Source: Paguma larvata (Eukaryota > Chordata > Mammalia > Carnivora > Viverridae). From it: a stretch of 64,000 nt of DNA. Position 1 is the first letter of the stretch; each line of letters begins with the position of its first letter. Position numbers and translations under genes: made by a program. Under the pieces are notes generated by a model. It was not told where the DNA came from. It searched no databases and was given only the letters and a program-made list of their open reading frames with translations. Shown one piece after another: positions 41,930 to 52,743 of the stretch. The stretch spans positions 14,340,001 to 14,404,000 of the forward strand of contig CM057843.1 of assembly GCA_030068075.1 (NCBI GenBank), given 5' to 3'.

Positions 41930-42735
41930 TTTTAATAGCTATATATGTTTAATTACATGGATCTACCTACCATAATCTAACCAATTTGACTTTTAATTAT
42001 TTCCTTTGTTGTCATTGTTATAATCAAGGGTAAACTCGTAACTCCCGTGCATACAGTTTTGCATTCATTCCCGATTATTTTCATAGGATACATTCCTACG
42101 AATGGAATAACTGAACCGAAGGTTAAGCAGAGGGGTTCGTCTCGTCTTGTTGTTGGCATTTATGTTTTATTTATAGGATTTTTGTTACTAACAGAGGTTG
42201 GCTTTTAAAATTTTTTTAAAATTTACTTATTTTGAGAGCAAGAGAGCACAAGTCGGGGAGGAACAGAGAAAGAGGAAGAGAGAGAGACTCTCAAGCAGGC
42301 TCCACAGAGTCAGCACAGAGCCCAGTGTGGGGTTGGAACCCACTAATGTGAGATCACAACCTGAGCTGAAACCAGGAGTCAGTAGCTTAACCGACTGAGC
42401 CACCCAGGCGCCCCAAAGATATTTATTTTCAAAGTCAAATCTGTTTTTTATGTGTTCTGCCTTTGTATGTGGGCTCAGAGAGGCCTTTCTCACCTCAGGT
42501 ACACAATCTCCTCTCGTCTTATAATGCTTCTCTCTCTCTCTCTCTCTCTCTTTTTTTCCCCCCCTCCACTTAAATCTTTATCAGAATTCATTTGGGTACT
42601 TCATGAAGAAGTAGGAGTCTTTTTTTTTTTTTTTTTTTGGCAAATGATTAGCCTATTTTCCCAGTGCCATTTTTAAAAACAATCCATTCTTTATTCTCGG
42701 ATTAGTAATGCGATCTTTATCTTAATCAAAATTCT
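41930..42735 (-). mobile_element. Old L1 pieces, antisense, split by SINE
   Basis: TTTTCATAGGATACATTCC, GAATGGAATAACTGAACCG and, after the SINE, CTATTTTCCCAGTGCC and CAATCCATTCTTTATTC resemble reversed L1 3' sequence. A CT run (42526-42551) and T18 run (42621-42638) lie in the right part. Confidence 0.55.
42205..42414 (-). mobile_element. SINEC, - strand
   Basis: Minus copy ending GAGCCACCCAGGCGCCCC; the body is slightly shortened (CACTAATGTGAGATCACAAC). TSD not resolved. Confidence 0.94.
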
Positions 42736-42737
42736 TA

Positions 42738-42948
42738 GGGCACCGAGGTGGCTCAGTTGGTTAAGTGTCCGACTCAGTTTTGGCTCAGGTCATGATCTCA
42801 CGGCTGTGGATTGAGCCCTGCAATGGGCTCGGTGCCGAGTGTGAACCCTGCTTAGGATTCTCTCTCTCTCTCCTTCTCTCTTCCCTTCCTCCACTTGTAT
42901 GTGCTCTTTCTTTCTCAAAATAAATAAATAAACTAAAAAAAAAAAAAA
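42738..42948 (+). mobile_element. SINEC, + strand, older subtype
   Basis: GGGCACCGAGGTGGCTCAG head, an irregular body (GGTGCCGAGTGTGAACCC), CT tract and A14 tail. Confidence 0.93.
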
Positions 42949-42954
42949 GAAATA

Positions 42955-43438
42955 TAGAGCATTTTCCATACCTCGGTATCGTTACAATTATTTTGTGGAG
43001 AATGAATATTTAATTGGAATATCATGGTATGTTTTTTTCATCTAGTCATCTCTTTTTTTTAAACAATTTTTTAAATGTTTTATTTATATTTGAGAGCAGG
43101 AGAGACAAAGCATGAGCTGGGGAGGGGCAGAGAGAGAGGGAGACACAGAATCTGAAGCAGGCTCCAGGCTCTGAGCTGTTAGCACAGAGCCTGACATGGG
43201 GCTTGAACCTACAGACTGTGAGATCATGACCTGAGCCGAAGTCGGACATTTAACCAACTGAGCCACCGAGGCGCCTCTAGTCATCCCTTCTGATGTTCAG
43301 TAAAATGTTGTAGATATTTTGGGGGGTGGTGACTGTAATTTTCTTACAAGATTTATTCATAGATATTTTATATATATTTTTGTTTGTAAGCAGAATTTGT
43401 TTAGCATGCAATAACTTCTTTAAATGTGTTGTGTTATT
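42955..43438 (-). mobile_element. Old L1-like remnant, antisense, split by SINE
   Basis: CATAGATATTTTATATATATT and GAATATTTAATTGGAATATC-type stretches resemble reversed L1 ORF2. Weak. Confidence 0.35.
43054..43275 (-). mobile_element. SINEC, - strand
   Basis: Minus copy, end GAGCCACCGAGGCGCC. TSD TCTAGTCATCTCT (43041-43053) / TCTAGTCATCCCT (43276-43288), one mismatch. Confidence 0.96.
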
Positions 43439-43571
43439 GGGGCACCTGGGTGGCTCAGTCAGTTAAGCATCCAACTTCAGCTCAAGTCATGATCTCATGG
43501 CTCATGAGTCAAGCCCCAGTTCTGGCTCTGTGCTGACAGCTCCGAGTCTGGAGCCTCCTTCAGAATCTGTG

Positions 43572-43607
<36 letters not shown>

Positions 43608-43663
43608 GTTCCTCCCCCGCTCAAGCTCTGTCTCTCTCTCAAAATTAAATAAACTTAAAAAAA
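43439..43663 (+). mobile_element. SINEC, + strand
   Basis: GGGGCACCTGGGTGGCTCAG head and an enlarged CT run (43577-43604). TSD TGTGTTGTGTTATT (43425-43438) / TGTATTGTGTTATT (43664-43677). Confidence 0.96.
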
Positions 43664-43679
43664 TGTATTGTGTTATTCT

Positions 43680-44099
43680 ACAATTTAATAATTTTTATTA
43701 TTTTTAGAAAATTTAGAAGATACAGTGTGAGTTTAAATAATAAATGGCCCACGATATCAGAGATAACCTCTCTAACACTGTGCACATCCTTCTATTAATG
43801 GATTTCCAAATTGGGGAAGTAAGACACAATCACATGAAAGGCTTAATCCAAGGCCCTAAAGACACTAGTTTGTATCTTTTTGCCTGTGTAGGTTTTTTTT
43901 TTTTTTTTTTTTTTGGAACTGCTCTTCTTGTAACTAGTGGGGCTGTCAGTCACCCAGGTCTTTCTGGACAGTATGTCATGGTGAGGTTCCTTTCTGAGGA
44001 GTGCCTCTCTCCCAAGGTCTTGAATGCTAAAGACTTCTCATCATGGAATGCCGCTAGGAAACCCTTCCCATCCGAGAGCACCCATGTTTGAAGGAATAG
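43680..44099. other. Mostly unrecognised; T22 run
   Basis: Contains an uninterrupted poly-T of about 22 bases at 43893-43914 not clearly tied to a SINE or L1. No coding evidence for the 115-codon frame crossing it. Confidence 0.35.
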
Positions 44100-44285
44100 A
44101 ACCTAGGGAGCCTGAGCCGAAAGGTGACAGAAAGAAAGTCCTGATGACTTTTGAACCTCCAGGTCTCCTGGCTTGAAGCCCCTTGAATTCATCCCCCAGA
44201 CTTTCCAGTTAGTCAAGCCAGTAATTTGCCGTTTTGCTTGAGCGAGGCTGAGTTAGAGTTTTGTCCCTTGTAGAGTCCCAACCAC
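44100..44285 (+). mobile_element. Possible ancient LTR end
   Basis: GAACCTAGGGAGCCTGAGCC, TTTTGCTTGAGCGAGGCTGAG and TTAGAGTTTTGTCCCTTG with GAGTCCCAAC resemble the terminal part of old MaLR-type LTRs. Very diverged. Confidence 0.35.
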
Positions 44286-45206
44286 TACCACCTCCCGTTT
44301 CTGGGCCGTGGTGACCATGCACAGGGATGACCCCTTCTTCCTCCCCCCACTGGGTGAATTAGGTCCCTTTATTCCCCTGAGCCCCAGGAGGATGGATATT
44401 CTTCAGTGAGAGCAGGTCCCATGCATTGTCTCTTGCTTTCTCTAAGGCAAAGCGGGAGGGCCACCAAAGGCAGCAGCGTGTGCCAGGGGGGCACGGGGCC
44501 ACAGTTGTAATAATAGCTCTCACAAGGGAAGGCCAGCTCTCGACTGCCTGACCACAGCGCCTTACCGCGATCGGTCATTAGAAAGACAACGGCCGCATAT
44601 GGGGGGGAGGGGGAAGGGTTGGCATTACCGTGAACCCGGGCGCATTCAGCCTCAATGAGGCTCTGCAAACTTCCTCTGCCACCGAAGAGCCAGGAGGCTG
44701 CTTTTCACACCTATTATCCGGTAAAATAGCAATTAGACTCCAGCCACGGCAGTGACTAAGCTCAGCCCAGCCCTGATGGCTGCAGTTCTTGCTGAGCGTG
44801 GATATAACACATGTTGCTTGTTTGCCTCCCCAGAATTTCTTCCGTGTTTCTTGCGGGCGGTCTCATCGTCACCAGGGCGTGCGGGCCATCTGTAGCGGCC
44901 GGAGACGCGGACCTCAGATTTTGTGAGAGGGCTCAGATAATTCTGGAGCTCTCTGCATTCAAAATTCGGTATGAAAATCTTTAGAACGAGAAACGAGATG
45001 ACAACAATGACAGAGGGGCTTGGAGGTTTAGGTGCTGTATCTCCCAGCGAGCTTCAGGCGGCTCACTACAACTGCCGGCTTTGAAATGCTTCTGGATCAA
45101 AACCCGACTTCCCCATCCCACTTAGAACACGCTACGACCCGCTGGTGTTGACAGGTGAGGGGGCCTGAGGCTTCAGGGCAAACTCACCTTTGAGGACAGA
45201 CAGGGT
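44286..45206. other. Repeat-free segment, candidate conserved non-coding DNA
   Basis: No transposon recognised across 0.9 kb, whereas neighbouring DNA is repeat-dense. AT- and GC-rich blocks alternate (for example 44670-44760 and 44930-45120). The 99-codon minus frame at 44369-44668 lacks motifs. Confidence 0.35.
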
Positions 45207-45229
45207 TGTTTTGTTGTTGTTGTTGTTTT
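45207..45229. repeat. (TTG)n short microsatellite
   Basis: About seven TTG units (TTTTGTTGTTGTTGTTG). Confidence 0.9.
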
Positions 45230-45349
45230 CTGTTTGATTATCTCAGGAAACAGCCAGAAATTTGTCAGCCTGTATCTTTAAATCCTTATGTTTTAGAGAG
45301 GTACAAAGTAAGTATTCAGGAACCAGTAGGATAGAAATGATTTTGCACT

Positions 45350-45351
45350 CT

Positions 45352-45382
<31 letters not shown>

Positions 45383-45512
45383 AGAGCGAAAGAGACAGAG
45401 ACAGAAACAGAGACAGAGACAGAGAGACAGACAGAGAGAGTGCAAGAGAGAGCAAGAGAGAGAGAGACAGAGAAGGGAGAGAGACTGTGAGAGACAGAGG
45501 GAGGGAGAGGCA
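45350..45512. repeat. Compound (TG)n / (GAGACA)n microsatellite
   Basis: A TG run of about 28 bp (45355-45382) passes into a 130-bp purine-rich GAGACA/GAGA tract. Frames of 112 and 133 codons through it are low-complexity Leu-Ser or Arg-Asp/Glu repeats and are not genes. Confidence 0.96.
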
Positions 45513-46969
45513 GAGGGGAGCGGCCGTCAGAAGCCCTGGAGAGCAGAGAACCGCCTGCTTCCTGAGCAAAGCGTTGCTCAAATGCTCACTGCCCGGGCCC
45601 CCGGAGTGTGGTTTTCCTCCCTGGCCGGCACCAAACCCCAGAATAGTGCGGCCGACTTGCTGATTGAGGTCAGCAGCTCCCGGGAGGCTCGAGAAGCGAA
45701 AGCCTTTGCAGTAAGTACAGAGTTGGTTATTATTTAAGATGCAGATGGAAAAATCTTAGAAGAATAGCTGTGTCTGGGGGAAGAGGTTCTTCTGCCTTAG
45801 GTATAATGTCTAACACACACGGTGAATCCTGATAGGACGAAGGCATGAGTGATACGTTTTTCGGTGATTCACGGGTTAGGTACCTTAATGCTACATACAT
45901 GCCTCTTTGTGCTAAAAATGAATTTGAAAACTCATCTTCTGACGTCTTGAAACAATAGACTTTTTCCGCTGCCCGTCAATCACTTTTTTCGTCTTACAAA
46001 GTAAGGATGATTAGTGCTGACTTTAAGTTAATGCGTGTGAGTCTTTTCGGGAAAAGGAAGCCTCTCTGTAGGTACTAACTACTAGCAGCGTGGAGATCTC
46101 TTTTCACAACCGGGGTGAATAGGGCTACTTCTGTGCGTTCTTGTCACCAACGTGGGGAGTCCCGTGGAGAGAACCACCCACTCGACTGGTTCTTAGCCCC
46201 CCGGATGGTTCTAGAGCCTTCTCCCCTTGAAGATGAGCACCGTGGAGGGCACCCTCCCATTTTGCAGAGGGCCCGATAATGTCCCGGTGCTTAATATCTG
46301 GGCCAAACATTGTGCTTATGAAAGGCTTCGATGGCAAAACTTCAAAGATATGACGAAGATAGAGGCTCTTCTAGGAAGTTACTTACTACGGGGTTTCTGT
46401 TTAGACAGTATTTTGCACTAACCACCCCCCATCACTCCCGGCCCCGCCCCGGCCGGGGCCAAAGCACAGGCTGCGTTGAAACATCTCTTCACCACTGTGT
46501 TTTCTAGAAGTGAAGTTTTTAGGGGTTCCCCCCTCCTTTGTCTACGGAGTCCAATTTCTGAGCTAAGATATTTAGCTCAGTAGTGCAGGAAGTTGATACT
46601 TTAAGCTTGCTCAAACAGTGTGATTTTTCCCTGTCATTAGAACAGAAAACTAAAAAAGGCATGCGATCTCTGCTTCTACTTTAGGACTCACTAGCACGGC
46701 CTGGTTTTGTTTCTTTCCAACTGAGCTCCCCAGACTGTAATTTGTACATGGTTCTAGTTGAGAGTAGACATTTGATTTCCTTTAATCCTCCCTTCACCAC
46801 GTGGGTTTACATGTAAGTGTTTCTGAGCAGGAAAACACCTGCAGAAGCAGGAGTATGAAATTAACAATACTAAACTTTCACGTGAAAATAGATACTTCCT
46901 GTGAAGTCGCTTCCTCGTTTCAATTATTTTCCCCTGCAAACACGTTAGCCCTTTTTTAATATGATAAAA
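45513..46969. other. Unrecognised 1.4-kb segment
   Basis: No repeat recognised. A perfect 14-bp palindrome GCCCCGGCCGGGGC is at 46446-46459. Frames of 60-70 codons only. Confidence 0.4.
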
Positions 46970-47215
46970 ATACCATTTCCGAGCGCTTACTGTGTGCTCG
47001 GTACAGCAGTCAAGTTCTTCACAAGTATTATCTCATCCGATTCTCAAAGCACTCCCGAGAAGTGGCTACATTCACGATCTTCGTTGTCACAGGCAAGGAC
47101 ACTGAGGCATAGGAAGGTTTTGTAACTCAGCCAAGGTCAGAGTGACTGGTGGGGGAAGAGGTGCCACCAGGACTGGGACTCGGTCCTCCTAAATCCACAG
47201 TAAATTTAGAAATGA
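46970..47215 (-). mobile_element. MIR, antisense
   Basis: GAGCGCTTACTGTGTGCTCGG, ATTATCTCATCCGATTCTC, GACACTGAGGCATAGGAAGG, TAACTCAGCCAAGGTCAGAG and GGACTGGGACTCGGTCC run through reversed MIR from 3' end to core. Confidence 0.82.
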
Positions 47216-47289
47216 GAGAAACTCATGACTCAATCCCACACCCTGAAACAACTTAAAATTACTGTATTTCTTTCTGCATGTACCACTAG

Positions 47290-48390
47290 ATATTATAGCA
47301 TAGCGTTTTAAAAAATGTTATTAGTTTCACAATTATTTTTAAGGGTGTATAATGTTCTAGTAGGTGATTGTTCAATAAATTACTTAACTATTTCCTGTTC
47401 TTGAAAATTGGGTTGCTTTTCTTTCTATTTTCTGTTTTCTTCCTGTAATGAATAATACTTTAGGGGAGCCTGGATGGCTCAGTCAGCAGAGCACGCGACC
47501 CTTGAGGTTGTGAGCTCAAGCCCCAAGTTGAGGGTACAGATTACTTAAAAATAAAATCTTTCAAAAAAAAAAAAAAAAACAATACTTCAGTGACTATCTT
47601 GTCCATGTGATTTTCCCCTGGTTTCTGGATCATATCTGTAGAATAGATTCTCAGACATGGGATTACTGGGTAAACGGGGCATGAACGTTTATTTTAATGG
47701 TGCTTGGCATAAAGTTACTGAATCACTCCGTTTCCACACTCCGTGCCTCTGTGTGAGACTGCCCGTTTGGTTTCCCCCAATCTGCCAAGGACAATATCGT
47801 TTTTAAAAAAATAGGCAAAACAGAGGCCCTTTGTAATTTCGAATTTCTTTTAACATAATTAGGCTGAACGATTTTTTCACATGTTCGTTTATAAGTTGTA
47901 CTTTCTGTTTTGCTCATCCATTTTGCTTCATTTCTTTCCGTTTTGCTAATTTATATCGGTTTTTGATAAGATTTATTCGCCTTTTGGCAGTTCTTTTTCC
48001 CGGACTCTTGCTTACCTTTTTAAAATGAAAATTTTTTAAACAAAATGTAGCCATGTAACATTTTTACATAGTCCAAACTGTCCATTTTTTCCCCCTGATT
48101 CTTCTTACTTTAGAGATCTGTTATCCTCTTTTAAAGGAATTTTTTTTCCTTCTAGTTTCCACTTTGGTGGATGATGTGAAGAGTGGCTTTAGACTGACTT
48201 AAAATAATGCCAAACAGTTTTTCCAATATCATTTGTGATAAATCTTTGTGTCCTCTAGTATTTTATAGTTTTGTCCTTTTATACCTTCAGCTTTTTAAAA
48301 AGATTTTTCTGTATTATCCGTTTTATTTCTAGTTGCCGTTTCTGTGCCGTGATCGCATTGTGTTAATTACTGTTGCTTTTGTGATATACA
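47290..48390 (-). mobile_element. Old L1 (L1ME-like), antisense, split by short SINE
   Basis: AAGGGTGTATAATGTTCTAG, GGTTGCTTTTCTTTCTA, then after the SINE TCAGACATGGGATTACTGGG, CATTTTGCTTCATTTC, TCTTACTTTAGAGATCTG and CCAATATCATTTGTGATAAA are reversed L1ME 3' UTR and ORF2. Confidence 0.7.
47463..47579 (+). mobile_element. Short tRNA-type SINE (SINEC_Cf-like), + strand
   Basis: A shorter carnivore SINE type without the long felid body. GGGAGCCTGGATGGCTCAG and GAGCTCAAGCCCCAAGTTGAG lead straight to ACAGATTACTTAAAAATAAA and an A17 tail. AATACTT repeats at both edges. Confidence 0.88.
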
Positions 48391-48429
48391 GAGAGGATAA
48401 GTTGTGCGGACTCCAAGTGAAGTATCAAT

Positions 48430-48590
48430 TAAGAGTGTGGTGGGCTCAGGAGGCAGGCTGCTGAGTCCTCAGTCTTGTCTGTAAATTGGGGATAGTAATA
48501 GATGGTGTCTACTCCATGGGTTGTTAGGGTGAGGAAATAAAAGGTAAATTAAAGAAGACCCCTGGACACAGTATTTGGTGTGTATAGATA
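48430..48590 (+). mobile_element. MIR, sense, 3' half
   Basis: TGAGTCCTCAGTCTTGTCTG, TAAATTGGGGATAGTAATAG, CTACTCCATGGGTTGTTAGG and GTGAGGAAATAAAAGG follow the MIR 3' half. Confidence 0.7.
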
Positions 48591-48852
48591 TGTGTAGACA
48601 GTATTTGAGGTGTACATGTATGTATTTTATGTACACAAAGGTATGTTGTGTCTTTTTCTTATATAGAGTCAGATGTGTCATTCGTTCCCTATATGGCTTA
48701 AGACAAATGTTCATGTAATCTTGGGAGACAGAGAAAGACCATATGACTCTACTATATACATTAAGGAACTGGTACACGGAAAGATGAGCCAGTGACAGAG
48801 TGCAACACACATACACAGAGGATTACTACTCATTATAAATAAAGAATTCCCA

Positions 48853-49087
48853 GGGGTGCCTGTGCGGCTTGGTCGGTGAAGCGTCCGACTTTGGTTCGGG
48901 TCATGATCTCACAGTTCATGAGTTTGAGCCCCACATTGGGCTCTGTGCTGTCAGTGCAGAGCCCACCTCAGATCCTCTGTCTCCCTCTCTCTCCCTGCCC
49001 CTTCCTGCTCCTGCATGCACACATATACTCTCTCTCTCTCTCTCTCAAATAAATAAATAAATAAATAAACAACCATTAAAAAAAGAG
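48853..49087 (+). mobile_element. SINEC, + strand, (AAAT)n tail
   Basis: GGGGTGCCTGTGCGGCTTGG head; the tail is expanded to AAATAAATAAATAAATAAA. Perfect TSD GAATTCCCA at 48844-48852 and 49088-49096. Confidence 0.95.
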
Positions 49088-49260
49088 GAATTCCCACAAA
49101 TCAATTAGAAAAAGACAAATACATAAAGAAAACAGGGACAAGGACAATTTGCAAACAGGCAAATTATATTTATTTTTATAAATAAGCAATTCACGGAAGA
49201 AGAAATATAGTTGACCAGTAAAGTATAATGTTCAATCTCAGTAAGAATCATAGACACACA

Positions 49261-49437
49261 GGGGCGCCTGGGGGGCTCAGTCAGTTAAGCGTCCGATTCT
49301 TGGTTTCAGCTCAGTTCATCATCTCATGGTTTCATGAGTTCGAGTCCTGCCTCGGGCTCTGCAAAAACAGTAAAGAACCTGCTTGGGAGTCTCTGTCTCC
49401 CTCTCTCCCTGCCCCTCCTCCCCTCAGGCTGTCTCTC
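49261..49437 (+). mobile_element. SINEC, + strand, tail converted to GGAA repeat
   Basis: GGGGCGCCTGGGGGGCTCAG head and a diverged body with CAAAAACAGTAAAGAACC. Its A-rich tail has become the GGAA/GGGA microsatellite at 49438-49570. TSD AAGAATCATAGACACACA (49243-49260) / AAGAATCATGGAAACACA (49575-49592). Confidence 0.94.
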
Positions 49438-49570
49438 GAAAGAAAGAAAGAAAAGGAAGGAAGGAAGGAAGGAAGGAAGGAAGGAAGGAAGGAAGGAAGG
49501 AAGGAAGGAAGGAAGGAGGGAGGGAGGGAGGGAGGGAGGGAGGGAAGGAAGGAAGGAAGGAAGGAAGGAA
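49438..49570 (+). repeat. (GGAA)n-(GGGA)n-(GGAA)n microsatellite
   Basis: A GAAA start, about 16 GGAA units (49455-49518), about 7 GGGA units, then about 6 GGAA units. GGAA is the core recognised by ETS-family factors. The Lys-Glu-Gly-Arg repeat frames across it are artefacts. Confidence 0.97.
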
Positions 49571-50046
49571 CCTTAAAGAATCATGGAAACACAAATTCGA
49601 ATACTAATACGGTATTTCCCCTGCGACAGATTGGCAAAAATTGAAAACAGGGCATCCAGCAGCAAAGAGAACGGATGGAGATGGGTGCAGGCAATCACAA
49701 TACAAGGAACAAGAATTAATAAAGCTTTTTGTAGGACAATTTTACCAAATCTACTAAAATTTGTAGTAGTAACCTTTAACGTATCTCAGAAAAATACCGT
49801 ACATGTTTTCAAGTAAACATATATGGTATAATCATATCTATTTTTAAAATTTTATTATTTATGTTAAGAAAGCTAAACTCCCTATTTTTATCTGTATGTA
49901 TATAAAAGTTCACCTTAAAAAAGTAGTGGATATATAATCTCAAGCTGTTTGCCATGGGAAGTAGAATTAAGGGCAATGTCTCTTTCACCTTTTGCTACAT
50001 ACATTTCTGTGTTTGAGTTTTTCTATAAGTCTGTATTTGTCTATTT

Positions 50047-50263
50047 AAAAAAATTTTTTTTAATGTTTATTTTAGAGAGAGAGAGACAGACAGACAGAGT
50101 GAGTGGGGGAGGGTCAGAGAGAGAGGGAGACACAGAATCTGAAGCAGGCTCCAGGCTCTGAGCTGTCAGCACAGAGCCCGACGTGAGGCTCAAACTCACA
50201 AACTGTGAGATCACGACCTGAGCTGAAATCAGATGCTTAACTTACTGAACCACCCAGGCCCTC
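50047..50263 (-). mobile_element. SINEC, - strand
   Basis: Minus copy; head edge diverged (CACCCAGGCCCTCC). Flanks GTATTTGTCTATTT and GTATTTTTCTGTTATTT suggest a slipped TSD. Confidence 0.93.
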
Positions 50264-50288
50264 CAGTATTTTTCTGTTATTTGTGCAA

Positions 50289-50298
50289 AATAGATAGG

Positions 50299-50329
<31 letters not shown>

Positions 50330-50331
50330 GT
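50289..50331. repeat. (GATA)n(GACA)n microsatellite
   Basis: Five GATA-type units then four GACA units, a common compound tetranucleotide arrangement. Confidence 0.96.
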
Positions 50332-50699
50332 GTTCTTCCAGGCCCACAGGCAAGAAAATTTTAGGGAGCAGAACCCCAGAACCTACAGCTGGGAAAGTAC
50401 ACGACCGATCTGAGGAAGAGTGAACATTTGAGTGGCAGTGTTTTCACATTCTTTACGGGTTTTTAACTTACGTTTTAGGAAAAGAAGCGAGGAACTCGTT
50501 GAGAAAACCCAGCCCGAGAGGCACGGAGGGAAAGTTGAGTATTGACGAGCTCTGACCTCTAAGCAGCTCCCGTGCTGTCCCTCTGTTCACGCTGCGTGCA
50601 GGGCGCCCCACATGGTGGCTCGTAGACCCCAGCCCCGACACACCGTGCCTCCCCCCTTCCCTTTCATCTGTGTCCCTTACCTCTATTTTAAAAAGGTTC
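50332..50699. other. No recognised feature
   Basis: Unique-looking sequence; a 133-codon minus frame (50468-50869) spans this and an L2 remnant and has no motif. Confidence 0.35.
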
Positions 50700-50860
50700 A
50701 TCCAGCCTTCATGAAGGTCATTCATCCAGATACTGGCCCAGCAGATACGTCGCGCCTGGTCCCAGCCAGGCAGTGCTCCAGGCCCCGCAGAGACCAGGGT
50801 GAGCTGAGCCAGAGAGGGACCGTGCCAGCCCCACGGGAGCAGCAAAGCCACTAGCCAGTT
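50700..50860 (-). mobile_element. L2 terminus, antisense, diverged
   Basis: AAGGTCATTCATCCAGATAC, CCAGCCAGGCAGTGCTCCAGG and GGACCGTGCCAGCCCCACGGGAG match the reversed L2 end. Confidence 0.55.
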
Positions 50861-51464
50861 CCTCATCACCGATCATGAGCGTTGCTATGAAGCTATCAAA
50901 TAAGGAGAATGACAGATGCGAGTCCCATTTACATGGGTGCTTGGGAGGGAGCAAGTAGAGGGAGGCTAGTGTGAGAAAGGTGGGGACCCCTTCCAACCCC
51001 CACCCCCACCCCCGCCGCATCCAACCATCAGGAACCTAACGGTTCTGCTCTCGCGTCCCGTGTCCCCTTCTTTCCATTCCTCCGGCCAGTTCTTCATTCC
51101 TCTCCCTGGGACCCCCGCTTCCCAGATTTTACTCATTCAGAGTTTCTCTTTCCACCGTTTTTCTTACTTATTAAATTTCCTAAAACTGCCGTCATTAACA
51201 GATTTGGAAAGGAACCTTGTCGACTCACTGTAGGTGAGAAACAATGAAAATGAAATAATGCCGAATTCAAAAATCAACGATAAACATTTTACCAGGAAGG
51301 AACGCAGAACTCTGTCACCCGGGCTCTAAGGCCTTCCAGGTCGCCTTGATCACAGAGGGATGCTATTTCTGGAAGGAACTGTGTTAGGTTTAGATGTTTG
51401 GCCAGTAGAAAGTGATTCTTGTCTGTGATGACTTTGTTAGCCAGTAGAATTCAGGACAAGGACA
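50861..51464. other. No recognised gene; C-rich cluster
   Basis: Contains four C-runs (50987-51013) that could fold as a G-quadruplex on the minus strand. Otherwise nothing recognised. Confidence 0.35.
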
Positions 51465-51465
51465 C

Positions 51466-51510
<45 letters not shown>
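51465..51510. repeat. (GA)n microsatellite, about 45 bp
   Basis: Near-pure GA run with one CA, not attached to a recognisable SINE. Confidence 0.96.
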
Positions 51511-51511
<1 letters not shown>

Positions 51512-52079
51512 GAAACAGGAGACTGGAGAGCGGTTATTTATCTTACAGTGACAAGAGTGAGGTGAGCCGGGGACACGTGACCGCCAGGGAGGCGGAGGGT
51601 CCCTCTGAGATAGCCCTGGGAGCCCTGGGAGCCACACCTACTGCTGCAGTAAGGGGCCTCCTCTAATGACAAGAGCCCAGCTAGTCACCCCCGCCCCCCA
51701 GGAGAGTCAGGGGAGCAGCGGGGAGGATTGATTCGGGAGATAAAGGACAGGATGGTAGGGGGATGGCAAGTAAGGAGAAATCCTTGAGCGTGGGGGCTGG
51801 AGAACCCTTCCAGCACCTACTGCCCGTGGGGACCTGTTCTCGGTCTCCCCGATGAGCTTAAGCGAAGGGTTTCCAGAGTCCCGGCTTCCCCTGTGCCACC
51901 TGGAGCCCTCCCTGCATGGGGGGTGCCCCCGCTGGGAAGTGCTCCGTGGCTTTTGTGAATAGGCTTGGGCTCCTGAGCACCTGGCGGGGAGGGGCCCCTG
52001 GCTGGTGAGGAGAGCGAGGGTCCCCCTCCCGTCCCTGCCCTCCAGCCCGTCTCCTGCTCAGCTCATCCCTGCAGCCACA
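51511..52079. other. Unrecognised GC-rich segment
   Basis: High GC, no repeat or coding motif seen. Confidence 0.35.
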
Positions 52080-52460
52080 GGGTCTTCCAGCCCCTCACGC
52101 TTGGTTCCCGCCTCCTGCCCCCTCCTTCCCACGTCCTGGCCTGGCTGCTCCCTCCACCCGCGGGTGTTCTCTGCTCCTTTGCACGCAGTTACTGCCTGTG
52201 ATCCTGGCGTTGGCTTGTCCTCATGACGCCTGCTCAGGGTGTCCTCCCTGAGGCTTGGCCATAGCCCCCAGCAGTGTCCCAGTTGAGATCTTTTATTTAG
52301 GGGGGGGACTACATGGCAGTCCCCCCCCCAACCATGAACCCCTGGTGAGCAGAGACTACGTTTGTGTTCCTTCATCCCTGTGCTGGCGCCTCCCTGAGAC
52401 TACAGCAGCTGCTCCTCAAGGGTGTGTGCAGGGAACAAATGAATGAAACAGCCCCCGGCC
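52080..52460 (+). mobile_element. L2 3' end, sense, with embedded hairpin
   Basis: TTCTCTGCTCCTTTGCACGC and, further on, GAGCAGAGACTACGTTTGTG, TTCCTTCATCCCTGTGCTGGC and GGGAACAAATGAATGAAAC match the L2 end. A G8/C9 hairpin (52300-52328) lies in the middle. Confidence 0.6.
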
Positions 52461-52743
52461 GTTTGTGCGAAGGAGTGAATTCACACCACTCCTTTTGGGC
52501 CTGGCTTCGCCATTCCCGGCGCAGCGAAGGGCAGGGAATGACAGGATCTGACCTGTGTTTTAAAAGGAGAGCCGTGGAGAGGGATGAGCGAGGGTCGGAG
52601 GAGGCCCCGGGGGTGTGTCCTGACTGCACAGCCAAGGGCAGGTGGCCGTTCTGGTTGGCAGAATCCCGATGTTTGTTGCCCTGATCAATAAAAGAGCCAC
52701 AGTTCAGTCCTGTGTTTCACACACTAAAAAATATATAGAACTT

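Larger units (their letters stand above)
49097..49860 (+). mobile_element. Old L1 3' part, sense, split by SINE
   Basis: ATCAATTAGAAAAAGACAAA, CAATTCACGGAAGAAGAAAT, then after the SINE CAGATTGGCAAAAATTGAAAA, AGGACAATTTTACCAAATC and TCAGAAAAATACCGTACATG follow the end of L1MB-like ORF2 and 3' UTR in forward order. It is the longest plus-strand L1 remnant of the window. Confidence 0.7.

Noticed and set aside
45243..45663. Leu-Ser repeat and Arg-Asp/Glu repeat ORFs
   Set aside because: Translations of the compound TG/GAGACA microsatellite.
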